Of a stretch of 64,000 nt of DNA, positions 8,322 through 16,345 are shown piece by piece; the stretch's first letter is position 1; each line of letters begins with the position of its first letter. The DNA is from Streptomyces sp. MP131-18. GTDB taxonomy: Bacteria; Actinomycetota; Actinomycetes; Streptomycetales; Streptomycetaceae. The stretch is from NCBI RefSeq assembly GCF_001984575.1, contig NZ_LZNS01000001.1, forward strand, positions 6,568,951 to 6,632,950, in the 5' to 3' direction. The notes beneath the pieces were generated by a model. That model had not been told where the DNA came from, ran no database searches, and saw only the letters and a list, made by a program, of their open reading frames with translations. The position numbers and the translations under genes were made by a program.

Positions 8322-8425
8322 GGCGCGGGCAGAAGTGTTGAGAATGCCGGTTCGACTCCGGCCCGCCGCGCCACGTGCGGCGGTGGCTCAAAGGCAGAGC
8401 GCGACCTTTTACCTTGATCCGCGCC
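8322..8425 (+). ncRNA. Permuted tRNA-like RNA, candidate Y RNA (YrlA type)
   Basis: Reading along the plus strand: a T-stem GCCGG (8346-8350), T-loop TTCGACT and CCGGC (8358-8362); a 3' acceptor strand CCGCCGC (8363-8369); discriminator G and CCA (8370-8373); linker CGT; a 5' acceptor strand GCGGCGG (8377-8383), fully complementary to the 3' strand; TG at positions 8-9; D-stem GCTC (8386-8389), D-loop AAAGGCA, GAGC (8397-8400). Closing helices are GTTG (8337-8340) with CGAC (8402-8405), AAG (8333-8335) with CTT (8413-8415), and GGCGCGG (8322-8328) with CCGCGCC (8419-8425). This is a circularly permuted tRNA in which a long stem replaces the anticodon arm. The same plan is known for the tRNA-mimicking domain of bacterial Y RNAs bound by Ro60/Rsr. 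No Ro60 (TROVE) gene is in the window, so the family name is inference. Confidence 0.65.
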
Positions 8426-8462
8426 ACTCGAACGCCGGGTGTGCCACGAGCGGCACCCATCC

Positions 8463-8493
8463 GGGCCCGGGGGCCGGCTATGCCCCCGGGCCC
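8463..8493 (+). terminator. Strong hairpin after the tRNA-like RNA
   Basis: Positions 8463-8474 and 8482-8493 form a perfect 12-bp stem with a seven-base loop. It follows the tRNA-like element by 37 bases and precedes the next gene, so it probably ends that transcript. No U tract is present, as is common in Streptomyces. Confidence 0.65.
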
Positions 8494-8523
8494 TTCCACG
8501 TCCGGGCCCGGCAGGATGAAGCC

Positions 8524-9174
8524 ATGCGACTGCACGCCATCACCTGGGAACGGCTGGCCGCGGCGCTCGCCGACCGCGTGGCCGGGCTGCGGCCGGAAGG
8601 CGGCGGCGCCTGGCCGCGGGTGCTGCTCGACGGCGCTCCGCCCACCCGTGCGGGAGACCTGGCGCGGGACATCGCCGAGGAGCTCCGGCTCCTCGGACGC
8701 CCGGCGCTCGTGGTGGGCGCGGGCGGCTTCCTGCGCGCCGCATCGCTGCGCCTGGAGCACGGCAGACAGGACCCCGACGCCTACTACGACCTGTGGCTCG
8801 ACACCGGCGCCCTGTGGCGCGAAGTGTTCACCCCGACCGACGCGGGCGGGACCGGCCGGGTGCTGCCCGACCTGTGGGACGCGGAACGCGACCGGGCCAC
8901 GCGCAGCCCTTACGTCCCCCTGCCGGCCGGCGGCGTGCTGCTGGTGCACGGCACCTTCCTGCTGGGGCGCTGGTTCCCCGCGGACCTGGCCGTGCACCTG
9001 AGCCTGTCGCCCGGCGCCCTCGCCCGCAGGACCGCGGAGGAGGACCGGTGGACGCTGCCCGCCTTCGCCCGCTACGAGGCGGAGGTGGCGCCCGCCGACG
9101 CCGCGGACATCGTGGTGCGGACGGACGATCCGCGGCGCCCCGCCTGGAACGGTGCGCCCCGCCCGGCCGGATGA
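8524..9174 (+). CDS. Uridine kinase-like protein with degenerate P-loop
   Basis: The 216-residue product follows the actinomycete uridine-kinase-like family: FLRAASLRLEHGRQDPDAYYDLWLD, LPDLWDAERDRATRSPY, LLVHGTFLLGRW, and a C-terminal AHL-type helix (ALARRTAEEDRWTLPAFARYEAEV). The place of the Walker A motif is occupied by LLDGAPPTRAGDLA, without the GxxGxGK[ST] lysine. Nucleotide binding is therefore doubtful, and a non-kinase role is possible. CAGGAT followed by six bases precedes the ATG. Confidence 0.75.
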   Translation: MRLHAITWERLAAALADRVAGLRPEGGGAWPRVLLDGAPPTRAGDLARDIAEELRLLGRPALVVGAGGFLRAASLRLEHGRQDPDAYYDLWLDTGALWREVFTPTDAGGTGRVLPDLWDAERDRATRSPYVPLPAGGVLLVHGTFLLGRWFPADLAVHLSLSPGALARRTAEEDRWTLPAFARYEAEVAPADAADIVVRTDDPRRPAWNGAPRPAG

Positions 9175-9286
9175 CCGAAATCCCATGCGACGGGGGGCGT
9201 TGCGGGGCGAACGACCCCGGCCGGGAGGTGAAGCTGCCACACTGGGTGTGCAGTCGATCGACGGACAGTTATCAGGGGTGGTGGCG

Positions 9287-9727
9287 ATGGACGACATCGG
9301 GAGGCCCTATGACACGGAGGAAGTGCTGCACGCGGTGGCGCTCATCCAGGCCCATCTCGCGGAGGACGAGGAGGCGGTCAAGGCCCTCCAGGACGAGACG
9401 GAGGAGAGCGCCCGGCAGTGCGCCCGGTCAATGTTCGCGCTCGCCCACGTCATCGTTTTCGGCCAGATCATTCCTGAAATGTGGGTGATCAAGCAGAATA
9501 TGGACTTCGGCCACACCAGTCGCGTCCCCGAGCTGAATCTTGCCATCCACGTGCTGAAGCGCATGGAGGAGCGCATCGGCCTCGCCCACGTGCACCCCGT
9601 GGTGGGCGCCCTGTCCGCCGGCGACGTGATGGACCTGATCATCCAGTGCACCGGCACCAGGATGGAGGACGTGCCGGGCTTCCTCGACACCGTGCGCGAA
9701 CGGACCCTGCGCACGACCCGCTTCTGA
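9287..9727 (+). CDS. Hypothetical protein
   Basis: The product has 146 residues and is largely helical: an acidic N-terminal helix (TEEVLHAVALIQAHLAEDEEAVKALQDE) and a long middle helix containing ALAHVIVFGQIIPEMWVI, only moderately hydrophobic. No family is recognised. ATG 9287 is preceded by GGGGTGG; GTG 9281 is two codons upstream. It is convergent with the WGR-domain gene. Confidence 0.6.
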   Translation: MDDIGRPYDTEEVLHAVALIQAHLAEDEEAVKALQDETEESARQCARSMFALAHVIVFGQIIPEMWVIKQNMDFGHTSRVPELNLAIHVLKRMEERIGLAHVHPVVGALSAGDVMDLIIQCTGTRMEDVPGFLDTVRERTLRTTRF

Positions 9728-9767
9728 GGCCCGCGCCCTCCACCGCCCGCCGGGCCCGCCGGGCCCG

Positions 9768-11198
9768 TCAGGCCAGCCGTCGTATCTCCCCGCGCACCCG
9801 GTAGAAGCCGCTGCTCGACGCGTGCACCGAGTCCACCACGTACCGGGCGCCCGCCTGCCGTATGTGCCGGGGGAACTGCACGTTCCACCGCGGGTCGTAT
9901 CCGTCCGTCACGACGTGCACCCGCAGCCGCGGCCCGTCCTGCACGCACTCCACCAGCACCCCGCCGCTGGGCACCGCGGCGACCGTCTCCGGCGCCGCCG
10001 CCGGGGTGTACGTGGGCAGCGCCGCCGCCGACTTGACGTCCACCGCGGCGGGCACCCGGCCGTCCTTGGCCTCCGCGATGGCCGCCTCGCTCGCGTCGAT
10101 GCAGGCGAGCGAACCGTCCGTGGTCACGACGAACAACTGCTCGTTCAGATACTGCATCGACAGCGCCGAGCCGCCGCCCGTGCCCAGCTTCCACAGCCGC
10201 GTGCCGTCCTGCGCGAAGCAGTACACGGACGAGGCGCTGTCCCCGGCGAACACGTACCTGCCGTCGGGCGCCGCGGCACACGAGTACACCACCGTGTCGC
10301 AGGCGTACGTCGCCTCCACCCGCCCGCTGCGCTTCGCCAGCCGCTGGACCACCCGCCGGTCCGTGCCCGCGTAGACCGCGCCGTGCTCCTGCCAGCCGAA
10401 CAGCACCGCGCCCCTGGTCTGCGTATGCCACAACTCCCCGCTGCCGTCCGGCGCATACGCCGTCACGCCCTTGCCGTGACCGTGGTAGACCGCCCGCGCG
10501 TCGCGCCGCACCATCCACGCGTGGTCCCCCGTGCTGCGCCGCGACCACTGGAACTCGTCCTCGTGGTCGATGACCGTCAGCCCGCCCTGCCGGTCCGACA
10601 CATTGAGCACACCCTCGTGAATGTCCAGCCAGAAGATGTCGACATCGGCCGCGATCTCGTAGGCGGCGAACGGCAGCTTGGAGGACAGGTCGTACACCGT
10701 CCCGTCGTCGCAGCCGGCGTAGATCCAGAAGTCGTCCGCCACCAGGCACTTGACGCCGTCCGGCAGCCGGTAGTGGGCCAGCACCTCCCCGTCGTGCGCC
10801 AGCGTGTGCACGTCGCCGCCCTGATTGCCCACCCAGCAGCGGTCCTCGTCGATGTGGATGCCGAACGCCGAGGCCCCCGTGCGGAAACGCCACAGCACCG
10901 GCGCCACCGCCCTGGCCGTCGAGGGCGCCGATGTCACCTGACGGCGCGTCACCGCCCGCGCGGCGCGCCGCCCCTGCACCGCGGGCTCGTAGCCCTTGCG
11001 GACCTTCTCTCCTATCTTCCTGGCCGCCGCGTCCCGTGCCTTCTGGGGTGTGGCGAACGCCGTCGTCTTCAGCTGCCCCGGGGTCCCGATGCGCCCGTAA
11101 CGCACGGACACCACCGTGCCGTTCACCGACACCTCGTAGAACTTGTGCGCACCGCCGCCGTCCTCGGACAGCTCCAGGTACGTCTTGGTCTCGGGCAC
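9768..11198 (-). CDS. WGR domain protein with C-terminal beta-propeller
   Basis: The product has 476 residues. Residues about 3-78 are a WGR domain (YLELSEDGGGAHKFYEVSVNG...VSVRYGRIGTPGQ...KARDAAARKIGEKVRKGY), the nucleic-acid-associated module also found in PARPs. From about residue 105 onward there are repeated beta-blade segments with Asp/Gly turns (GGDVHTLAHDGEVLAHYRLPDGVKCLVADDFWIYAGCDDGTVYDL and further repeats), as in PQQ- or WD-type propellers. The start is GTG 11198 because AAGGAG lies six bases upstream; the longer frame would include that site. Function is unknown. No PARP domain is present. Confidence 0.8.
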   Translation of the reverse strand: MPETKTYLELSEDGGGAHKFYEVSVNGTVVSVRYGRIGTPGQLKTTAFATPQKARDAAARKIGEKVRKGYEPAVQGRRAARAVTRRQVTSAPSTARAVAPVLWRFRTGASAFGIHIDEDRCWVGNQGGDVHTLAHDGEVLAHYRLPDGVKCLVADDFWIYAGCDDGTVYDLSSKLPFAAYEIAADVDIFWLDIHEGVLNVSDRQGGLTVIDHEDEFQWSRRSTGDHAWMVRRDARAVYHGHGKGVTAYAPDGSGELWHTQTRGAVLFGWQEHGAVYAGTDRRVVQRLAKRSGRVEATYACDTVVYSCAAAPDGRYVFAGDSASSVYCFAQDGTRLWKLGTGGGSALSMQYLNEQLFVVTTDGSLACIDASEAAIAEAKDGRVPAAVDVKSAAALPTYTPAAAPETVAAVPSGGVLVECVQDGPRLRVHVVTDGYDPRWNVQFPRHIRQAGARYVVDSVHASSSGFYRVRGEIRRLA

Positions 11199-11340
11199 GG
11201 CAAGCTCCTTCCCCTCGGCCACCGTGGCCGGGATCGCATGTACAGAACGTTAGGGGCCGCCACTGACAACGCGACGGGCAGCGCCGCCTGGAGGCGACGC
11301 ACCGCGGGTGCTGTCCGAGCCCGGCGATAGCGTGGGGGCC

Positions 11341-11790
11341 ATGGACCGCATAGACACGGACGAGATCCCCGGGCGCGGCGGCCCGGCGGCCACCGTCGAG
11401 ATCCGGCCCGGTGCCGTCGGCCCGGTGCGCACGCAGTACGCCCCCGAGCCGGACGGCGATCCGGACCCGGGCGAGATCGTCTGGACCTGGGTCCCCTACG
11501 AGGAGAACGACGGGCGCGGCAAAGACCGCCCCGTTCTCGTCGTCGCCCGCGAGACGGGACGCGAGACCCTGCTCGCCGTTCAGCTCACCAGCAGGGACCG
11601 CGACCACGACGACGAGTGGCTGCCCCTGGGCTCCGGGCCGTGGGACACCAGCGGACGCGACTCCTGGGTGCACCTGGACCGCGTGCTGCGCGTCCATCCC
11701 GAGGGGATGCGCCGCGAGGCGTGCGCCCTGGACCGCGCGCGCTTCAACCGCGTGGTGCACAGCCTCCAGTTGCGGCACGGCTGGCGCTGA
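11341..11790 (+). CDS. PemK/MazF-like family protein
   Basis: The 149-residue product has the features of the type II toxin-like PemK family: GEIVWTWVPYEENDGRGKDRPVLVVARE, a beta-barrel core, and the ending DSWVHLDRVLRVHPEGMRREACALDRARFNRVVHSL. MazF/PemK toxins are mRNA interferases. Here no antitoxin-like small gene is adjacent, and the family in Streptomyces may have another role. ATG 11341 is preceded by TAGCGT and seven bases (leaderless arrangement). An exonuclease gene follows after five bases. Confidence 0.75.
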   Translation: MDRIDTDEIPGRGGPAATVEIRPGAVGPVRTQYAPEPDGDPDPGEIVWTWVPYEENDGRGKDRPVLVVARETGRETLLAVQLTSRDRDHDDEWLPLGSGPWDTSGRDSWVHLDRVLRVHPEGMRREACALDRARFNRVVHSLQLRHGWR

Positions 11791-11795
11791 GGCCC

Positions 11796-13232
11796 ATGAC
11801 GGGTGACATACCCCCCGGCCTGCTCCGGGAGCGCTTCGTGGTGCTCGACTGCGAGACCACCGGATTCAGTCCGGAACGGGGCGACCGCATGGTCTCCCTC
11901 GCCCTGGTGACCGTCGAACAGGGCCGGGTCACGGACCGCTGGAGCAGCCTCGCCGCCCCCGGCCGGGACACCGGGCCCGTGCACGTCCACGGCATCACCA
12001 ACGCCGAGGCAGCGGCCGCCCCGCGCTTCGCCGAGCTGGTCCCGCACATACTCCCGCGGCTGGAGAACGCCGTGCTGGTGGCTCACAACGTCGGCTTCGA
12101 CCTGCGGTTCCTGGCCACGGAGCTGGAGCGGGCCGGCAGCGAACGGCTGCCCGCGACGGCGCTCGACACCCTCCGCCTGGCCCGGCGGTTCCTCCCCGAG
12201 CTGGACAACCACCGGCTGACCACGTGCGTCGCCGCGCTGGGCGTTCCGCACCGCGCGCACCGTGCGGACTCCGACGCCGAGGTCACCGCCGCGCTGCTGA
12301 TCGAGCTGCTGCGGCGGGCGGCGGCCGACGGGCATACGGACCTGTCGCGGCTCTCCGCACCGGCCGCCGAGGTACTGCGCGCCGAGCGGCGCAAACGCGT
12401 GCGGTGCGATGCCGCCACCGCCGGTATCGGCGCGGCGCACCGCGCCGCGCACCTCCTCGTCGACGCCTGGGAGGGCGGCGCCGCCGGCTGGCACCGCGCC
12501 CTGACCTGCCTGGGCGCCGAGGGGTGCCCCGAGGCGGGGCGGCTGTGGGGTTGGTTCGGCGGCATGCTGTGCGAAGAGACCTCGGTCTTCGGCCCGCCCC
12601 GCCCCGGGCTCGCCCGTTCCGCGCTGCTGGCGGGGCTGCGGCTCCAGCTCGCCGACGAGGGCGCGAACCGCGAGGACGTCACCCACATCGTGACCCACCT
12701 GGCGGCCCTGGACCGCGGCGCGGCAACGCCCGTGCACCTGCTGGGGCTCTTCCCCGAGCAGGCCGCCGCCATCGCCGCCCTTCCCGACTGCCGCGGCTGC
12801 TGGTCCTGCGACGCCGTCGGGCTGTGCGATACCGGCAGCCCCGGCCGGGCGCTGGTCTCCCACCACGGCCCCGGCACCGCGCACGCCGACGACCTGGCCG
12901 CGCGGCTGCCGCTGCTCGCCGACGCCGGCGACCTGGCGGCGCTCGGCAGGGGCGCGCGATACGCGGGCCAGGCGTGGGAGAGGGCGGAGCGCGCCGACGA
13001 GGCCGTCCGGCTGTGGCAGTGGGCCGTGGACCGCGGGGCACGCGATGCCGTCGTCTTCAACCGGCTGTCCATGCACCACGAACGGCACCGCGGTGACCAT
13101 GCCACCGCGCTCGCGCTGTGCGAGCAGGCCCTCGCGGCCCGTCGCGGTCCAGGGGCGCGGACGGCCTGGGAGGCCATCGCCCGCCGTGCCGAACGGTGCA
13201 GGCGCCGCCTGGCCGAAGCCTTGGCCCCCTGA
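11796..13232 (+). CDS. DnaQ-like 3'-5' exonuclease family protein
   Basis: The product has 478 residues. Residues about 11-185 form a DEDDh exonuclease: Exo I LDCETTG with Asp18 and Glu20, Exo II AHNVGFDLRFL, and Exo III HRAHRADSDA. The C-terminal 290 residues are helical and resemble the extension seen in Streptomyces DnaQ-like proteins. The segment AGQAWERAERADEAVRLWQWAV near the end is TPR-like. The gene starts five bases after the PemK-like gene and is probably co-transcribed. Its substrate (DNA or RNA) cannot be told from the sequence. Confidence 0.8.
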   Translation: MTGDIPPGLLRERFVVLDCETTGFSPERGDRMVSLALVTVEQGRVTDRWSSLAAPGRDTGPVHVHGITNAEAAAAPRFAELVPHILPRLENAVLVAHNVGFDLRFLATELERAGSERLPATALDTLRLARRFLPELDNHRLTTCVAALGVPHRAHRADSDAEVTAALLIELLRRAAADGHTDLSRLSAPAAEVLRAERRKRVRCDAATAGIGAAHRAAHLLVDAWEGGAAGWHRALTCLGAEGCPEAGRLWGWFGGMLCEETSVFGPPRPGLARSALLAGLRLQLADEGANREDVTHIVTHLAALDRGAATPVHLLGLFPEQAAAIAALPDCRGCWSCDAVGLCDTGSPGRALVSHHGPGTAHADDLAARLPLLADAGDLAALGRGARYAGQAWERAERADEAVRLWQWAVDRGARDAVVFNRLSMHHERHRGDHATALALCEQALAARRGPGARTAWEAIARRAERCRRRLAEALAP

Positions 13233-13304
13233 TCCGGGGACCGGGCCAGGGGGCGGCCTAGGGTGGCAGCCACCGGACGGAAGACGAGCAAGGAGACAGC
13301 AGCG

Positions 13305-14048
13305 GTGACGGACTCACTGACCCCCATGCCCACCGACTGGCAGCGCGCACTCGCCGTCGTCGCCCACCCGGACGACCTGGAGTACGGCGCCGCCGCCGCG
13401 GTCGCCGAGTGGACCGGCACCGGCCGCGAGGTGGCCTACCTGCTCGTCACCCGCGGCGAGGCGGGGATCGACACGCTCCCGCCGGAGGAGAGCGCGCGGG
13501 TCAGGGAGGCGGAGCAGCGCGCGAGCGCGGCGCTCGTCGGGGTGGAGCAGGTCACGTTCCTCGGCCACCGGGACGGGGTGATCGAGGAGGGAGTCGCGCT
13601 GCGGCGCGACCTGGCCGCGGCGATCCGCGCCCACCGGCCCGAGCTGCTGATCACGCTCAACCACCACGACACCTGGGACTTCGGCGAGCGGGCCTGGAAC
13701 ACGCCCGACCACCGCGTCGTCGGCCGCGCCGTGCTGGACGCCGCGGGGGACGCGGGCAACCGGTGGATCTTCCCCGAGCAGCTGGGCGACACCGGCCCCG
13801 GGCCGTGGGGCGGGGTGCGCTGGGTCGCGGTGGCCGGGTCCCCCGAGTCGACACACGCCCAGGCGGTCGGCGACGCCTCGCTGGAACGGGCCATCGCCTC
13901 GCTCGCGGAACACCGCGCGTACATCTCCGCCCTCGGGGACCAGGAGCCGTCGGCCTACGCGCGGGAGCTGCACACCACGATGGCGGACGCGGCGGCGGCC
14001 AGGTTCGGCGGGCGGCGCTGCGTTCCCTTCGAGCTGTTCTCGCGCTGA
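13305..14048 (+). CDS. PIG-L family deacetylase
   Basis: The 247-residue product belongs to the zinc-dependent LmbE/PIG-L family, which includes the mycothiol enzymes MshB and Mca and several natural-product deacetylases. The signature AHPDDLE is at residues 20-26 (His21 and Asp24 as metal or catalytic ligands), with NHHDTWDFGE and TPDHRVVGRAVLDAA providing the third histidine region. GTG 13305 follows AAGGAGA with a spacing of about eight bases. Substrate is unknown. Confidence 0.88.
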   Translation: MTDSLTPMPTDWQRALAVVAHPDDLEYGAAAAVAEWTGTGREVAYLLVTRGEAGIDTLPPEESARVREAEQRASAALVGVEQVTFLGHRDGVIEEGVALRRDLAAAIRAHRPELLITLNHHDTWDFGERAWNTPDHRVVGRAVLDAAGDAGNRWIFPEQLGDTGPGPWGGVRWVAVAGSPESTHAQAVGDASLERAIASLAEHRAYISALGDQEPSAYARELHTTMADAAAARFGGRRCVPFELFSR

Positions 14049-14428
14049 TCGTTCCGGGCCGGGAGCGCCCGCTCCGCCGCGTTCCCCGTGACGCTCCTCA
14101 CGCCCGGGACGCGGGCTACGGCCGCGCTTAGGAGGACCGGGGGACTCGTGTCCTGGACTTTCGGCCCGCGCGGCCGGGGCGTTCGGCCGTGCGGGGCCGG
14201 GGCCCCAGGTCATGGCGCGGACATGCCCAGGTCGGGCGCCACGGGAGCCGGCGGACGGGACCGTCCCCGGCCGCGGCGGGCCGGCGGCGCCCGGCGCTTG
14301 TTCCGCCGGCTCCGGCTACGGCCCGGCTTCGTAATGACGGTGCTTGTCGCCCGTGGGAGCCGCCGACTACCCAGGAGATTCACCCGGCCCGCTCCGGCCG
14401 GAATCCCGACTCCCCGAGGTGGTCTCCC
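14049..14428. other. 380-base non-coding stretch upstream of the M23 gene
   Basis: Very GC-rich, with no credible ORF. I looked for a c-di-AMP (ydaO-type) riboswitch, which often precedes cell-wall hydrolase genes in actinomycetes, and did not find its conserved motifs. TTGTCG at 14346 could be a -35 box, but no convincing -10 follows. Confidence 0.5.
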
Positions 14429-15034
14429 ATGCCGAAGCACATCGCGCTCCGTTCCCGCGCCGCCGCCGTCATCACCGCCGGCCTGTGCGGCTCCGTGGTC
14501 CTCACCGGCGCCGCCGCCGCGGACGGCGGCCAGAGCGGCACCCTCGCCACGCACGGCGCCGCCGAATCCGTCACCGGCCGGGCCGCCGCCGAGAAGGCCG
14601 AGAAGAATGACGCGTCCTGGGTCTCGCCGATATCGGACGACTACGAGCTGACGGCGACCTACGGCAACAGCGGCGACCGCTGGGCCGCCAAGCACAGCGG
14701 CCAGGACTTCGCCGTACCGGTCGGCACCCCCGTGCAGGCCGTGCATGACGGCACCGTCGTGAAGGCCGGCGGCAACGGTGCGGGCGACGGTCCCGCGTAC
14801 GGCAACGCCGTCGTGATCAAGCACGACGACGACACCTTCACCCAGTACGCGCACCTCTCCGAGGCCGACGTGAAGGCGGGCGAAAAGGTCGAGGCCGGCG
14901 ACGAGATCGCCAGGTCCGGAAATACCGGGAACAGCAGTGGCCCGCACCTGCACTTCGAGGTCAGGACGACCGCGGACTACGGCTCGGCCATCGACCCGAT
15001 GAAGTTTCTCCGTGAGCAGGACGCCGACGTGTGA
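14429..15034 (+). CDS. Secreted M23 family metallopeptidase
   Basis: The 201-residue product carries an N-terminal signal peptide (RSRAAAVITAGLCGSVVLTGAAAADG). Its LytM/M23 domain has zinc motif HSGQD (His89, Asp93), the segment QYAHLSE (His142) and the HLHFE motif (His173 and His175). It should cleave peptide cross-links or stem peptides of peptidoglycan outside the cell. No LysM or other wall-binding domain is present, so this is a minimal enzyme. The start at ATG 14429 places the basic N-region directly before the hydrophobic core. Confidence 0.92.
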   Translation: MPKHIALRSRAAAVITAGLCGSVVLTGAAAADGGQSGTLATHGAAESVTGRAAAEKAEKNDASWVSPISDDYELTATYGNSGDRWAAKHSGQDFAVPVGTPVQAVHDGTVVKAGGNGAGDGPAYGNAVVIKHDDDTFTQYAHLSEADVKAGEKVEAGDEIARSGNTGNSSGPHLHFEVRTTADYGSAIDPMKFLREQDADV

Positions 15035-15052
15035 CCCACGCGGTCCACACCG

Positions 15053-15664
15053 TCAGCCCGCCAGCGCGGCGGCCCGCTGCCTGCGGCACTCCACCGCGAG
15101 CGCCGGATAGGCCGCCGCTATCGCGTGAAAGACCCGCTCGGTGAGCAGCCGCCGGCCCTCCGCCCGGCAGTCGCCGGGCGGCAGCGCGTCCAGCAGCGAA
15201 CCGTGCGGGGCCAGCGCGTCCCGCAGGTACTCCACCCGCCAGCGCGCCAGCTCCCTCGGCTGCGCCGAATCCGCCGTGGCGGGCCTGGGCCGGTGCCCGA
15301 AGGACACCACGGCGCGCTGGGCGTCCCGCAGGTTCCGGTGGCGGATCGCGCGGTCCGTCAGCTCGGGCGGGGACAGCAGGGGCAGGTCGAGCGGGGCCTC
15401 GCGGATCGCCGCGAGCGCCAGATCCCGCCGCCTGGCCCGCGCCTGCCGCAGCGCCTCCGCCCGCCGGCGCAGCAGACCCCGCGCGGCGGTGAACTCGGGG
15501 CTCCGCTCCGCCTCCCGCACCCGCGAGACCAGGAAGAGCTCGGTGGGCGAGGCCAGATCGGGTCCGCCGAGGAAGGCCCGCATCAGGGACGGCGTCCAGC
15601 CGCGGGCCCGCAGCGTGGCCGTGGAACAGTAGGTCGTGGGGGTCCGTGGACGGGACAGAACCAT
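15053..15664 (-). CDS. Hypothetical protein, Arg/Ala-rich and helical
   Basis: The product has 203 residues. The segment RARGWTPSLMRAFLGGPDLASPTELFLVSRVREAE (about residues 20-54) is like a short helical module found in many actinomycete and phage proteins, possibly DNA-binding. The rest is a run of basic helices (LLRRRAEALRQARARRRDLALAAI). No enzyme motif is recognised. ATG 15664 is preceded by GAGGAGG at good spacing. The ORF extends further upstream in frame, but that part overlaps the Ogt gene and is not credible. Confidence 0.65.
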   Translation of the reverse strand: MVLSRPRTPTTYCSTATLRARGWTPSLMRAFLGGPDLASPTELFLVSRVREAERSPEFTAARGLLRRRAEALRQARARRRDLALAAIREAPLDLPLLSPPELTDRAIRHRNLRDAQRAVVSFGHRPRPATADSAQPRELARWRVEYLRDALAPHGSLLDALPPGDCRAEGRRLLTERVFHAIAAAYPALAVECRRQRAAALAG

Positions 15665-15761
15665 CGTCGCCTCCTCCGCTCGGAGACGGGAGCGAGCACC
15701 GTCGCAGAGGTGATGCCCGCGGGACCGGCCTGCCATACGTCCGCGTGGGAGAGCGGGCAGG

Positions 15762-16304
15762 TCAGAACAGGGGCGCGGGCAGCACCCCCTCATGGGCGAG
15801 CAGCACCCGCTTCGTCTCAAGACCGCCGCTGAAGCCGCCCATGCTCCCGCCCGCCGCCACCACCCGGTGGCAGGGGACGACGACGGGCAGCGGATTGGCG
15901 CCCATGGCCGCGCCCACCGCGCGGGCCGCCCCCGGATCGCCGACCCGCTGGGCCAGCTCCCCGTACTCCAGGACACTGCCGAACGGCACCGACGCCGCCA
16001 GCTCCCGCAGCACCTGCCGGGTGAAGCCGGACACGAGCGACCAGTCCAGCGGCAGACCGAACGCGCGCAGCCGCCCCTCGAAGTAGGCATCCAGCTCGGC
16101 CGCCGCCCGGCTCAGCACCGGGTGCCGCTCGTCGCGCACCGGATCGGCGCCCAGCTCCCCGGCGAGGCGGCCGAGCGCCCGCCGTATCCGCCCCTCGTCC
16201 GCCCGGAAGCCGACGGTGACCAGGCCCGCACCGGTCGCCGCGAGCAGCAGCGGGCCGACCGGCGAATGCCGGACGGCCCATGCGCACTGGGTCTCACCAC
16301 TCAT
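15762..16304 (-). CDS. ogt: Methylated-DNA-[protein]-cysteine S-methyltransferase
   Basis: The 180-residue product is an O6-alkylguanine-DNA alkyltransferase. It transfers the alkyl group to its own cysteine. The active-site motif PCHRV with Cys145, the preceding helix-turn-helix region (SVLEYGELAQRVGDPGAARAVGAAMGANPLPVVV) and the GGFSGGLETKRVLLAHEG tail are all present. ATG 16304 is preceded, on the minus strand, by TAGGCT and seven bases (leaderless arrangement). It adds direct reversal to a window that also holds the three uvr genes. Confidence 0.94.
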   Translation of the reverse strand: MSGETQCAWAVRHSPVGPLLLAATGAGLVTVGFRADEGRIRRALGRLAGELGADPVRDERHPVLSRAAAELDAYFEGRLRAFGLPLDWSLVSGFTRQVLRELAASVPFGSVLEYGELAQRVGDPGAARAVGAAMGANPLPVVVPCHRVVAAGGSMGGFSGGLETKRVLLAHEGVLPAPLF

Positions 16305-16345
16305 GACTGGCAGCCTAGGCGGGGCCACTGACAGCGGCGTTCCGC

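Noticed and set aside
8346..8400. Two tandem degraded tRNA genes instead of one permuted RNA
   Set aside because: The 3' acceptor strand of the first and 5' acceptor strand of the second are exactly complementary over seven bases, and an outer 7-bp helix encloses both. Two independent tRNA remnants would not be expected to show this.
8331..8418. A functional elongator tRNA after permutation
   Set aside because: The expected anticodon loop is not formed: the stem has only four pairs, and the loop bases on the two sides do not give a seven-base loop with U33 and a clear anticodon.
8335..8523. In-frame upstream extension of the uridine-kinase-like gene
   Set aside because: It would run through the tRNA-like RNA and its terminator hairpin, and the encoded sequence is not conserved-looking. 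The family begins at the ATG at 8524.
14049..14428. c-di-AMP (ydaO-type) riboswitch upstream of the M23 peptidase
   Set aside because: Such elements often precede wall-hydrolase genes in actinomycetes, but the conserved sequence blocks were not found in this interval.
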